Assembly (NCBI RefSeq): GCF_011326735.1
Contig: NZ_JAANCN010000001.1
Coordinates: 248,001 to 312,000, forward strand
From: Phycicoccus endophyticus
GTDB taxonomy: Bacteria; Actinomycetota; Actinomycetes; Actinomycetales; Dermatophilaceae
Reading direction: 5' to 3'
Length of the DNA: 64,000 bases
Position numbers and translations under genes: made by a program. This document shows, piece by piece, positions 1 to 8,339 of the stretch (within the stretch, counting starts at the first letter, position 1; each line of letters begins with the position of its first letter). The notes beneath the pieces are model-generated. The model did no database searches and was not told the DNA's origin. It worked only from the letters and a program-made list of their open reading frames with translations.

Positions 1-1
1 C

Positions 2-340
2 ATCGTCCTGGAGAGCGCCGACCCCGGTCGAGACCTGGCCTTCTGGCAGTGGGCCACCGGATGGGAGCAGGTGGACGGGGCCGCCGCGACCCTGCAGCGC
101 CGAGACGGCGAGGGGCCACGGCTGACGTTGCGCGCCGAGCAGGCACCCAAGGGCGGCCGCGAGAAGAACCCGGCGCATCTCGACATCCGGCTCGAGGGGG
201 AGGACGAGCTCGAGGCCGCCCTCGACCACGCCCGCCACCTCGGCGCCCGTGAGCTCGACCACGGCTGGGGGCCGCTGCCGTGGCGCGTGCTGCTCGACCC
301 CTCCGGCAACGAGGTCTGCCTGCTTCCGGCGCGCTCCTGA
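2..340 (+). CDS. VOC-family (glyoxalase-like) protein, 3' part
   Basis: The reading frame is open from the window edge, so the start lies upstream. About 112 residues are visible. FWQWATGWEQ near the visible start and the C-terminal run PWRVLLDPSGNEVCLL are typical of the second half of a glyoxalase/bleomycin-resistance (VOC) domain, where the late 'DPSGNEVCL' strand supplies a metal-ligand glutamate. The family includes dioxygenases, lyases and antibiotic-binding proteins, so no substrate can be given. It ends 134 bases before aspS, and the aspS promoter lies between them. Confidence 0.75.
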   Translation: MVLESADPGRDLAFWQWATGWEQVDGAAATLQRRDGEGPRLTLRAEQAPKGGREKNPAHLDIRLEGEDELEAALDHARHLGARELDHGWGPLPWRVLLDPSGNEVCLLPARS

Positions 341-399
341 GCGGGCGGCCGACGGCCGCCGGTGTCCGAATCCGGTTCGGACCGGACGGACCGCGTCCG

Positions 400-405
400 T
401 AGGAT
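400..405 (+). promoter_or_regulatory. Probable -10 box for aspS
   Basis: TAGGAT fits the actinobacterial TANNNT -10 pattern. It lies about 70 bases before the aspS start and would give a leader of roughly 60 bases that carries the AAGGA ribosome binding site at 464-468. No clear -35 was seen. Confidence 0.4.
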
Positions 406-474
406 GGCCGCCGGGCTGCGCGGCAGGACCAGGCCGCGCGGTCGCCCACGACCCTCCGAGACGAAGGACCCTCC

Positions 475-2298
<1,824 letters not shown>

Positions 2299-2306
2299 CG
2301 CCCCGC

Positions 2307-2921
2307 GTGGCGACCGGCGTGCCTGCGGCCGTGCGGGCCGTGCTGTGGGACGCCGACGGCGTCCTCCAGCACACCCCCGATGGCTGGTTCGAGGCGCTGC
2401 GGGCGGGCGGCGGCCCGGGGTTCGCAGAGGACGTGCTCGCCGCCGAGGCCCCGGCCGTGCGCGGTGAGGCCCCGCTCCGGGACACTCTGGTCGGTGTCCT
2501 CGCGCGGCGACCGGACGCGACCGTCTCACTCGGGGAGCTGCTCTCCCTGTGGGAGCTGGCGGAGGTCGACGCCGACGCGCTCGGACTCGTCGCCGAGGTG
2601 CGTGCCCGCGGGTTGGTGTGCGCCCTGGCGACCAACCAGCACGACCACCGGCGGTCGTGGATGCGCGACGGCCTCGGCCTCGACCGGCACTTCGACGCCG
2701 TCTTCTACTCCGCCGAGCTGGGCGTCGCGAAGCCCGAGCCCGCCTACTTCCACCGCGTGCTCGCCGACCTCGGCCTGGGCCCCGGGGAGGTCGTGTTCGT
2801 CGACGACTCCCGGGCGAACGTCGACGCGGCCGCCTCGGTCGGGATCCGGTCCGTGCGCCACGACCCGGCGAGCGGCGCGTCCGTGCTGCGGGCCGAGGTC
2901 GAGGCCCTGCTCCGACCCTGA
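2307..2921 (+). CDS. HAD-superfamily hydrolase
   Basis: A 204-residue HAD phosphatase-like protein. Motif I is LWDADGV (nucleophile Asp15, acid/base Asp17), motif II includes ALATNQ near residue 106, a conserved Lys occurs in GVAKPEP, and motif IV is VFVDDSRANVDAA near 166. A small helical cap sits between motifs I and II, as in phosphoglycolate phosphatase/beta-phosphoglucomutase relatives. The substrate cannot be deduced. GTG at 2307 is the earliest start after the aspS stop; in-frame GTG codons at 2319 and 2331 are alternatives. It sits directly downstream of aspS. Confidence 0.85.
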   Translation: MATGVPAAVRAVLWDADGVLQHTPDGWFEALRAGGGPGFAEDVLAAEAPAVRGEAPLRDTLVGVLARRPDATVSLGELLSLWELAEVDADALGLVAEVRARGLVCALATNQHDHRRSWMRDGLGLDRHFDAVFYSAELGVAKPEPAYFHRVLADLGLGPGEVVFVDDSRANVDAAASVGIRSVRHDPASGASVLRAEVEALLRP

Positions 2922-2990
2922 CCGGACCCGCCGGAACCACCCCCCTTCACGACCGCCCCGAAAGCCGAGCAGGCCCGACAGCGAACCGAC

Positions 2991-3146
2991 GCACTCGCTG
3001 GCGAACCCACAGGGTCCCTCGACCCGAGCAACCGTGACGTGATCCTGACCCTGCTCGCCCGCCGTGGCGACCACGGCAGCACCGTGCTCCTCGTCACCCA
3101 CGATCCCGTCGTTGCCGCGGACGCCGACCGCATAATCGAACCGTGA
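2991..3146 (+). pseudogene. 3' remnant of an ABC transporter ATPase
   Basis: This frame reads through directly from the HAD stop. From 2991 it encodes ALAGEPTGSLDPSNRD, then STVLLVTHDPVVAADADRII and a stop. These are the D-loop and H-switch segments of a MacB/LolD-type ABC ATPase. Walker A, the Q-loop and the LSGGQ signature are absent, and the Walker B aspartate of the usual LADEPTG is glycine. Only about 50 C-terminal residues survive with no start codon, so I read it as a decayed or deleted gene. Its stop overlaps the start of the next gene by four bases (GTGA), suggesting they once formed an operon. Confidence 0.75.
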
Positions 3147-3799
3147 CCAGCCAAACTCCCCAGCCCGACCGGCGAGGCCGCCGGCCGAGCTCCACCATGA
3201 GCAGGCTCATCGCTGCCGCACTGCTCGGCCTCTGCCTCGGCGCAGCCAACTCCCTGAGCAACTCCCTCGGCTCCCCCTACAGCCCCGTCAGCCTCAGCTC
3301 CGAGGGCGTCCTGCCCCTCCAGATCTTCGCCGCGGTGCTCGGCACCACCTGGGCGTGGTCGATCACCGCATTCCTTGCCGGCTGGCTCGCCCGCCGCGTC
3401 TGGGCAGGCCCCGTAGCCGGGATGATCTGCCTGCTGATCGCCGACCTCACCTACTACTGTGCAGACAGGACCTCCGGCTACACCGGCGGCCTCGACCGCG
3501 GAGGGCTGCTCTACTGGGGACTGCTCGCCATCCCGTGCGGGCTCGGCATGGGCCTGCTCGGAGCGCTCGCCGCACAACGACGCTGGTGGAGCCTCGCCCC
3601 CGGCCTCGCCGCCCCGGTGATCATCCTGCTCCTCGCCACCCCAACCGGCACCCCAGACATCCAGCACTGGTCGACCATCGTCACCAACACCACCGCCCTT
3701 GTCCTCGCCGTTGCCATGGCAGCGACCTGGACCCACCGCGTCCTCCTCACCCTCAACCACAGCCCTCACGCCGGCCCGGAACGCCAAGTGGTCCCCTGA
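3143..3799 (+). CDS. Orphan multi-pass membrane protein
   Basis: A 218-residue protein with a basic, proline-rich cytoplasmic N-terminus (about 1-20) followed by about six hydrophobic segments (roughly 22-38, 57-82, 88-105, 121-142, 151-166 and 178-196). It resembles small permease-like integral membrane proteins such as the DUF6518 type, but I do not recognise it firmly. It overlaps the ABC ATPase remnant by four bases, so it was probably the membrane partner of that transporter and is now without its ATPase. Codon use is less biased to G/C than in the neighbours. The stop lies next to the putative IS left end, so the C-terminus may have been altered. Function unknown. Confidence 0.65.
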   Translation: MTSQTPQPDRRGRRPSSTMSRLIAAALLGLCLGAANSLSNSLGSPYSPVSLSSEGVLPLQIFAAVLGTTWAWSITAFLAGWLARRVWAGPVAGMICLLIADLTYYCADRTSGYTGGLDRGGLLYWGLLAIPCGLGMGLLGALAAQRRWWSLAPGLAAPVIILLLATPTGTPDIQHWSTIVTNTTALVLAVAMAATWTHRVLLTLNHSPHAGPERQVVP

Positions 3800-3800
3800 A

Positions 3801-3964
3801 GGGGGCTGTCCGTCGAACGGTGATTCTGGCCTGATACGCCGGCGTCGCCGGTGGGGAAGGTCAGGTGATGACCGAGAAGATCTCGAGTGTGAGCTCGATG
3901 CCCTAGGAAGCGAAGAAGACGGTCTCGTGCGGCGAGTCCGAGCGTGCAGCGGTCCGGGAGCTGG
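3801..3964 (+). mobile_element. Possible left-end remnant of an IS256-type insertion sequence
   Basis: Directly after the membrane gene comes GGGGGCTGTCCGTCGAACGG, which resembles IS terminal sequence. ATG at 3868 then opens a short frame (MTEKISSVSSMP) that stops at TAG 3904. The same frame continues as ERAAVRELVKAA, similar to the start of IS256-family transposases. It is lost at about 3960, where the neighbouring acetyltransferase gene begins. No right end or intact transposase is present. The call rests on resemblance only. Confidence 0.4.
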
Positions 3965-4804
3965 TCAAGGCTGCCGGGGAGGGGGCTGTGGGGGGAGGGC
4001 GCCCTCGCGCCACCGGCTGCGCCACCGGACCGCCACGGTGAACCCGAGGCCGGTGTAGAGCCGCCGAGCGCCGTCGTTGTCCGAGAACATCCCGAGTGCG
4101 CACGCCCCCGTCCGGGCCACCGCCTCGCGGGTCAGGGCGGCCGTGACGGCGGCGCCGAGCCCGGCGCGCCGCTGGCCGGGATCGACGGCGATCCCGGTGA
4201 GGGTCGGCGTCCCCGCGGTCGAGGGCTCGCTCGACCCGCACGCGAGGAGCTGCCCGCCCTCGTCGCGGATGCCGACCCAGCGCTGCCCCGGCCGGGTGAA
4301 CGGCTGACCGTGAGTCCGTGGGCTCGCGACCGCCAGGAAGCCGAGCAGCTCCTCCCGGTGGCCGGAGTCCAGCTCGAGGACGCGTTCCTCACCCGCGACG
4401 GCCGGGGGCGGCGTCCGGGTGAACATCCACTCCCAGTCCCCGGCGACGGTCGACAGCGGCAGGTGGTCTTCCACGAGGTCGTCGAGGTGGCGCGGGCGAC
4501 CGAGGTGGCGGAAGTCGCCACCCTCGAACCACGCGCGCACCCGGGGGTCCGCGACGAGCCTCGCCACGGCGGGCGCGTCGCCGAGGACCGATGCGCCGGG
4601 GACCCCGTGGTCGCTGCGGCGCGCGAACGCGACGGCGCTCGCCGGTCCGACCCGGGCAGCCCAGGCGGGGGGCGGCAGGCCGCCGCCGACGTCGAGCTCG
4701 ACGACGGGGTGGTGCCCCGACGCCACGAGCAGCTCCTCGTACCCGTCCAGCCGCCGGACGCTCACCGGGCCGGCCCGCACTCGCCCCACGTCCTCACGAT
4801 GCAC
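3965..4804 (-). CDS. GNAT-family N-acetyltransferase
   Basis: A 279-residue protein with one GNAT fold in the C-terminal half. The acetyl-CoA loop is in LTGIAVDPGQRRAGLGAA, followed by the ALGMFSDNDGARRLYTGLGF strand that ends these domains. The N-terminal half resembles the extra domain of FR47-like/two-domain GNATs. The substrate is unknown. The start is GTG at 4804. The final residues WREGALPPQPPPRQP lie beyond the normal fold end and adjoin the IS remnant, so the natural stop may have been replaced. It is followed, in the same orientation, by the stop of the GH114 gene 42 bases upstream. Confidence 0.75.
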   Translation of the reverse strand: MHREDVGRVRAGPVSVRRLDGYEELLVASGHHPVVELDVGGGLPPPAWAARVGPASAVAFARRSDHGVPGASVLGDAPAVARLVADPRVRAWFEGGDFRHLGRPRHLDDLVEDHLPLSTVAGDWEWMFTRTPPPAVAGEERVLELDSGHREELLGFLAVASPRTHGQPFTRPGQRWVGIRDEGGQLLACGSSEPSTAGTPTLTGIAVDPGQRRAGLGAAVTAALTREAVARTGACALGMFSDNDGARRLYTGLGFTVAVRWRSRWREGALPPQPPPRQP

Positions 4805-4846
4805 AGGATCGCACGCGTCCCGCGGGGCCGCGGCGACGGGCCGCCC

Positions 4847-5692
4847 TCAGGAGGTGGGGCGGCCGGCCCCCGGGCACTCGCGACGCAGGTACCCGGGCTC
4901 GCCGGACGGGACGAGGTCGAGGTCGCGCAGCACGGGCCGCAGCCTCGGCCACCCCGCACATGCCGCGGCGAGGCCGTCGGCGGTGTACTCGACGAGCAGG
5001 ACGCGGCCGGCGTACGCCTCGGCGGCGTCACCGCACTCCTCGTACTCGCCGCACTGCTCGAGGACGGCGAAGTCGGCGTCCCCCCGGGCGAGCCGCGCCG
5101 TGAGCCCGGTGGCGTTCTTCTGCCCGACGGCGAGCCCGGCGCGATGGGCCACCTCGGCCAGCGCCGCGAAGGTCTCGGCGGCGTCCTCGCGGGTCAACGC
5201 CCCCTCGGAGCGGGTGTAGGAGTCGAGGTTGTCGAGCTCGACGGCGTCGTACCCGTGGTCGGCGCACCCGGTGACCCACGGGGCGACGAGGTCGACGACC
5301 GCAGCCCGCGTCGGGGCACGCACGTCGAGGAGCAGCTCACCCCAGTCCTCGTCGACGAGCGGCTCGCCCGCCGCGTCGCGCAGGACGAGCTCAGGGTGCT
5401 GCTCGAGCCAGGTCCCGTTGGCCTCGGGCTGGGTCTGGAAGGCGTTGACGTAGCAGACCGCGTAGACCCCCTCCGGCGGGGGTGCGCTCTGGTCCCGGAC
5501 GACGACCCCGACGCCCGGCGGGACGGGGGAGGGCCCCCCGAGCTGGTAGTCCACGCCGGCCCCGACGGGCAGTGGACGCACGGTCGGTGCCGCCTCGGCC
5601 ACCGCGCTGCCGGGGCGGTCCGCCGGGGGCGACGCGCAGCCCGCGAGGGCCACGAGGGTGGCCACCGCCGTCCACGCCGACCGCGTCCCCAC
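4847..5692 (-). CDS. GH114-type endo-alpha-1,4-polygalactosaminidase-like lipoprotein
   Basis: A 281-residue exported protein. GTG at 5692 gives a compact lipoprotein signal with lipobox LAGC (Cys19), so it should be anchored to the outer face of the membrane. The mature part is a TIM-barrel of the GH114/TM1410 type: VCYVNAFQTQ near the start, GYDAVELDNLDSY in the middle with acidic residues at the expected catalytic position, then VGQKNATGL and FAVLEQCGEYEECG. GH114 enzymes cleave galactosaminogalactan; in bacteria they may act on amino-sugar polymers, but the substrate here is not known. It is divergent from rarA. Confidence 0.8.
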   Translation of the reverse strand: MGTRSAWTAVATLVALAGCASPPADRPGSAVAEAAPTVRPLPVGAGVDYQLGGPSPVPPGVGVVVRDQSAPPPEGVYAVCYVNAFQTQPEANGTWLEQHPELVLRDAAGEPLVDEDWGELLLDVRAPTRAAVVDLVAPWVTGCADHGYDAVELDNLDSYTRSEGALTREDAAETFAALAEVAHRAGLAVGQKNATGLTARLARGDADFAVLEQCGEYEECGDAAEAYAGRVLLVEYTADGLAAACAGWPRLRPVLRDLDLVPSGEPGYLRRECPGAGRPTS

Positions 5693-5769
5693 CCCACCAG
5701 TGCACCCCCGCCGCGAGCGCGGCGCAACCCCGGCGGCCGGCCAGCGCGAGGGACGTCGCCGGCGCTGGA

Positions 5770-5775
5770 TAGCGT
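5770..5775 (+). promoter_or_regulatory. -10 box of rarA, leaderless
   Basis: TAGCGT ends six bases before the rarA GTG at 5782, a spacing that places the transcription start on or next to the start codon. Confidence 0.5.
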
Positions 5776-5781
5776 GGCCCC

Positions 5782-7197
5782 GTGAGCCAGGACGGGAGCG
5801 ACCTCTTCGGCGCCGCCGCGGCCGACGCCGGCGGCGCGCCGGGCGGGGTCGTCCCACCACTCGCGGTGCGGATGCGTCCTCGCTCGGTCGAGGACGTCCG
5901 TGGGCAGGCCGAGGTACTGCGACCGGGCAGCCCCCTGCGCCGGCTCGTCGAGGGCAGCGGGGGAGCGGCGGGTCCGCTCTCGGCGATCCTCTGGGGGCCG
6001 CCGGGGACGGGCAAGACGACGCTCGCCCACCTCGTCGCGACGGCCGCGGAGCGTGAGTTCGTCGAGCTGTCGGCCGTCACCGCCGGCGTCAAGGACGTGC
6101 GGGCGGTCATGGAGCAGGCCGCCCGAGCGCGCGACCTCTACGGCCGCCAGACGGTCCTCTTCCTCGACGAGATCCACCGCTTCACCAAGGCCCAGCAGGA
6201 CGCGTTGCTCCCGGGCGTCGAGAACCGGCAGGTGGTCCTTGTCGCCGCGACGACCGAGAACCCGAGCTTCTCGGTCATCGCGCCCCTGTTGTCCCGCTCG
6301 ATGCTCGTCACCCTGGTCCCGCTCACCGACGACGACGTCGCCGACGTCCTCACCCGGGCGGTCGCCGACGAGCGGGGTCTGGCCGGGGAGCACACGCTCG
6401 CCGACGAGGCGCTGGAGCATCTCGTCCGGCTCGCCGGGGGCGACGCCCGCCGCGCGCTCACCTTCCTCGAGGCTGCGGCCGGGGTCGCCGAGGACTCGGT
6501 GGCCGCCGGCGTGCAACGACCGCGCCCACTCGAGATCACCCTCGCGCACACCGAGCAGGCGGTCGCGCACGCGGCCGTCCGCTACGACCGCACCGGTGAC
6601 CAGCACTACGACGTCGCCTCGGCGCTCATCAAGTCGATGCGCGGCTCCGACGTTGACGCCGCCCTGCACTACCTCGCCCGGATGCTCGAGGCGGGCGAGG
6701 ACCCGCGCTTCGTCGCGCGACGCATCGTCATCGCCGCCTCCGAGGACGTCGGGATGGCCGACCCCACGGCCCTGCAGACCGCCGTCGCGGCGATGCACGC
6801 CGTGGCCCAGGTCGGGATGCCGGAGGCCCGGATCATCCTCGCGCAGGCGGTCGTCCACAACGCGCTCGCCCCGAAGTCCAACGCCGCCTACCTCGGCATC
6901 AACGAGGCCATCGCCGACGTGCGTTCAGGCAAGGGCGGTCCGGTCCCGCTGCACCTGCGCGGCAGCGGGTACGGCGGTGCGTCCCGGGTCGCCGAGGCCT
7001 CGGCCCGGGCGGCCGGGCGGGAGCGCGCGCCGGAGTACGTCTACGCCCACGACGAGCCGGATGGCGTCGCGGCCCAGCAGTACCTCCCCGACGACCTGCA
7101 CGGTCAGACCGACTACTACCGGCCCACCGGTCGCGGCTTCGAGGCGCGCCTGCAGGAGCGGTGGCGGTGGCTGCGGGAGCGCCTCGGGCGCAGGTGA
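5782..7197 (+). CDS. rarA: Replication-associated recombination protein A (AAA+ ATPase)
   Basis: RarA/MgsA acts at stalled replication forks in the cytoplasm. The 471-residue protein has Walker [11 protein letters not shown] (about 71-80), Walker [10 protein letters not shown] (about 126-134), sensor 1 ATTENPSF, and the C-terminal clamp-loader-like helical and tetramerisation region ([20 protein letters not shown]). Length is normal for the family. The GTG start is supported by the TAGCGT box and by the divergent GH114 gene upstream. No strong ribosome binding site precedes it, in line with leaderless initiation. Confidence 0.95.
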   Translation: MSQDGSDLFGAAAADAGGAPGGVVPPLAVRMRPRSVEDVRGQAEVLRPGSPLRRLVEGSGGAAGPLSAILWGPPGTGKTTLAHLVATAAEREFVELSAVTAGVKDVRAVMEQAARARDLYGRQTVLFLDEIHRFTKAQQDALLPGVENRQVVLVAATTENPSFSVIAPLLSRSMLVTLVPLTDDDVADVLTRAVADERGLAGEHTLADEALEHLVRLAGGDARRALTFLEAAAGVAEDSVAAGVQRPRPLEITLAHTEQAVAHAAVRYDRTGDQHYDVASALIKSMRGSDVDAALHYLARMLEAGEDPRFVARRIVIAASEDVGMADPTALQTAVAAMHAVAQVGMPEARIILAQAVVHNALAPKSNAAYLGINEAIADVRSGKGGPVPLHLRGSGYGGASRVAEASARAAGRERAPEYVYAHDEPDGVAAQQYLPDDLHGQTDYYRPTGRGFEARLQERWRWLRERLGRR

Positions 7198-7220
7198 CCC
7201 GCCCCGCCGCGACGGTGCCC

Positions 7221-7394
7221 CTAGCGGTTGCGCAGGAGGCGCCAGGCCAGGCCGACCACCCCGACGAGCGCGAGGGCGAGGCCCACCGCGACGCTCGTGC
7301 CGGACTCCTCGGCGACGAGCATCACGGTGATCCCTGCAGCGATGACGAGCAGCCACTCGCGCGAGGTGCTCTCGTTGCGGGGACCGTAGGGCAT
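7221..7394 (-). CDS. Small two-helix membrane protein (57 aa)
   Basis: A short frame from ATG 7394 to TAG 7221 starts MPYGPRNESTSREWLLVIAA and ends GLAWRLLRNR. It has two hydrophobic stretches of about 17 residues joined by a short AEESGTS loop, the layout of a small integral membrane protein. CACGCT seven bases before the start could be a -10 box for a leaderless message. It is convergent with rarA and divergent from the DUF948-type gene. No function is recognised. The coherent amphipathic and hydrophobic pattern and the correct ends make it likely real. Confidence 0.55.
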   Translation of the reverse strand: MPYGPRNESTSREWLLVIAAGITVMLVAEESGTSVAVGLALALVGVVGLAWRLLRNR

Positions 7395-7482
7395 GGCCGA
7401 CAGCGTGCCCTACGAGCGAGGCGCTCGCCACGCGGGGGCGGGCGCCGCCGGGAGCGGCCCCGCGGGGGCCTGCCGGGCCGGG

Positions 7483-7488
7483 TAGGGT
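7483..7488 (+). promoter_or_regulatory. -10 box of the DUF948-type gene, leaderless
   Basis: TAGGGT lies seven bases before ATG 7496. The GGAGG between box and start would be mostly untranscribed if initiation occurs at the normal distance. Confidence 0.5.
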
Positions 7489-7495
7489 CGGAGGC

Positions 7496-7861
7496 ATGGA
7501 GGTCACGCTCGGAGGGGTCGCAGGGCTCGTCGCCGCGCTCGCGTTCGCCTACCTCGTGCTGCGGGTCGCGGGCCTGGTCGGCAAGGCCGGCCGCATACTC
7601 GACGAGGCTCGCGAGAGCGTCCGGACCACGTCCGACAACGTCCAGCCCACCCTGAAGAGCCTCACCGACACCGTCGGGCTGACCAACGACCAGCTGACCC
7701 GCGTCGACGCCATCACCAGCTCGGTCTCGACGATGACGACGAACGCCTCCGCGCTCACGTCGGTCTTCGCCGCGACCGTCGGCTCGCCGCTGATCAAGGT
7801 GGCCGCCTACAGCTACGGCCTGCGCACCGCGCTGCGGGGGCTGCGCCGGAGCACCCGATGA
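7496..7861 (+). CDS. DUF948-domain membrane protein
   Basis: A 121-residue protein with a single N-terminal membrane helix (about 6-28) followed by a hydrophilic helical region that includes LDEARESVRTTSDNVQPTLK and ends near YSYGLRTALRG. This is the standard DUF948 layout found in many Gram-positive bacteria. The function of the family is not established; a cell-surface or stress role is often assumed. It lies upstream of alaS and its stop overlaps the start of the next small gene (ATGA), so the two are translationally coupled. Confidence 0.8.
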   Translation: MEVTLGGVAGLVAALAFAYLVLRVAGLVGKAGRILDEARESVRTTSDNVQPTLKSLTDTVGLTNDQLTRVDAITSSVSTMTTNASALTSVFAATVGSPLIKVAAYSYGLRTALRGLRRSTR

Positions 7862-8235
7862 GGCCGCGCACGCTCCTCGCCCTGGTCCTCGTCGGGGCCG
7901 CGGGCTACGCGTCCTGGCGGCTGCCCGCAACCCGACGCTTCGTCACCACGGTCCGCGAGGTCGCCGCCCAGCGCGAGGTCGAGCTGCGCCAGGCGGTCGA
8001 GACCGCCGTGCACGCGGACGCGACGACCCGCGCCCCCCGGCACGCCGCGGACGCGGAGGTCCCCGAGCTCGACGTCGAGGCGGGATGGGGTGGGCACGAC
8101 CCCGACCGCGAGCGTCCCGTGGCCCTCGCCGAGGGCGACCCCGGCCGCTCGCTCACCCCGGACGAGGCCCGCGAGCTGCTCCTCGACCCGGCCGGCCACG
8201 CCCGTGCCGCCGACCGGGAGCGGCGAGCTCGCTAG
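7858..8235 (+). CDS. Conserved small protein with N-terminal membrane helix
   Basis: A 125-residue protein. A hydrophobic stretch (about 4-20, LLALVLVGAAGYASW) is followed by a basic and acidic helical region and an unstructured, charged tail ending RERRAR. ATG 7858 overlaps the stop of the preceding gene by four bases. I do not recognise a domain. The pairing with a DUF948 protein upstream of alaS is a common actinobacterial arrangement, which suggests a shared envelope-associated role, but that is inference. Confidence 0.65.
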   Translation: MRPRTLLALVLVGAAGYASWRLPATRRFVTTVREVAAQREVELRQAVETAVHADATTRAPRHAADAEVPELDVEAGWGGHDPDRERPVALAEGDPGRSLTPDEARELLLDPAGHARAADRERRAR

Positions 8236-8289
8236 GGGCACCCGCCCCCGCCTCCGCCCACCCGGACGCCGCCCGGGCGCGGCCCGGCC

Positions 8290-8295
8290 TACGAT
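8290..8295 (+). promoter_or_regulatory. Probable -10 box of alaS
   Basis: TACGAT matches TANNNT and lies 44 bases before ATG 8340, giving a short leader with a weak CAGGA ribosome binding site. Confidence 0.4.
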
Positions 8296-8339
8296 GTGGC
8301 CTGCCCGCGCCCGGACCACCACCCCAGGACTGACTCGAC

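Noticed and set aside
8265-8286. GC-rich hairpin GCCGC-ccgggc-GCGGC before the alaS promoter
   Set aside because: Short stem without a T-run; such pairs occur by chance in this base composition, so I do not call a terminator.
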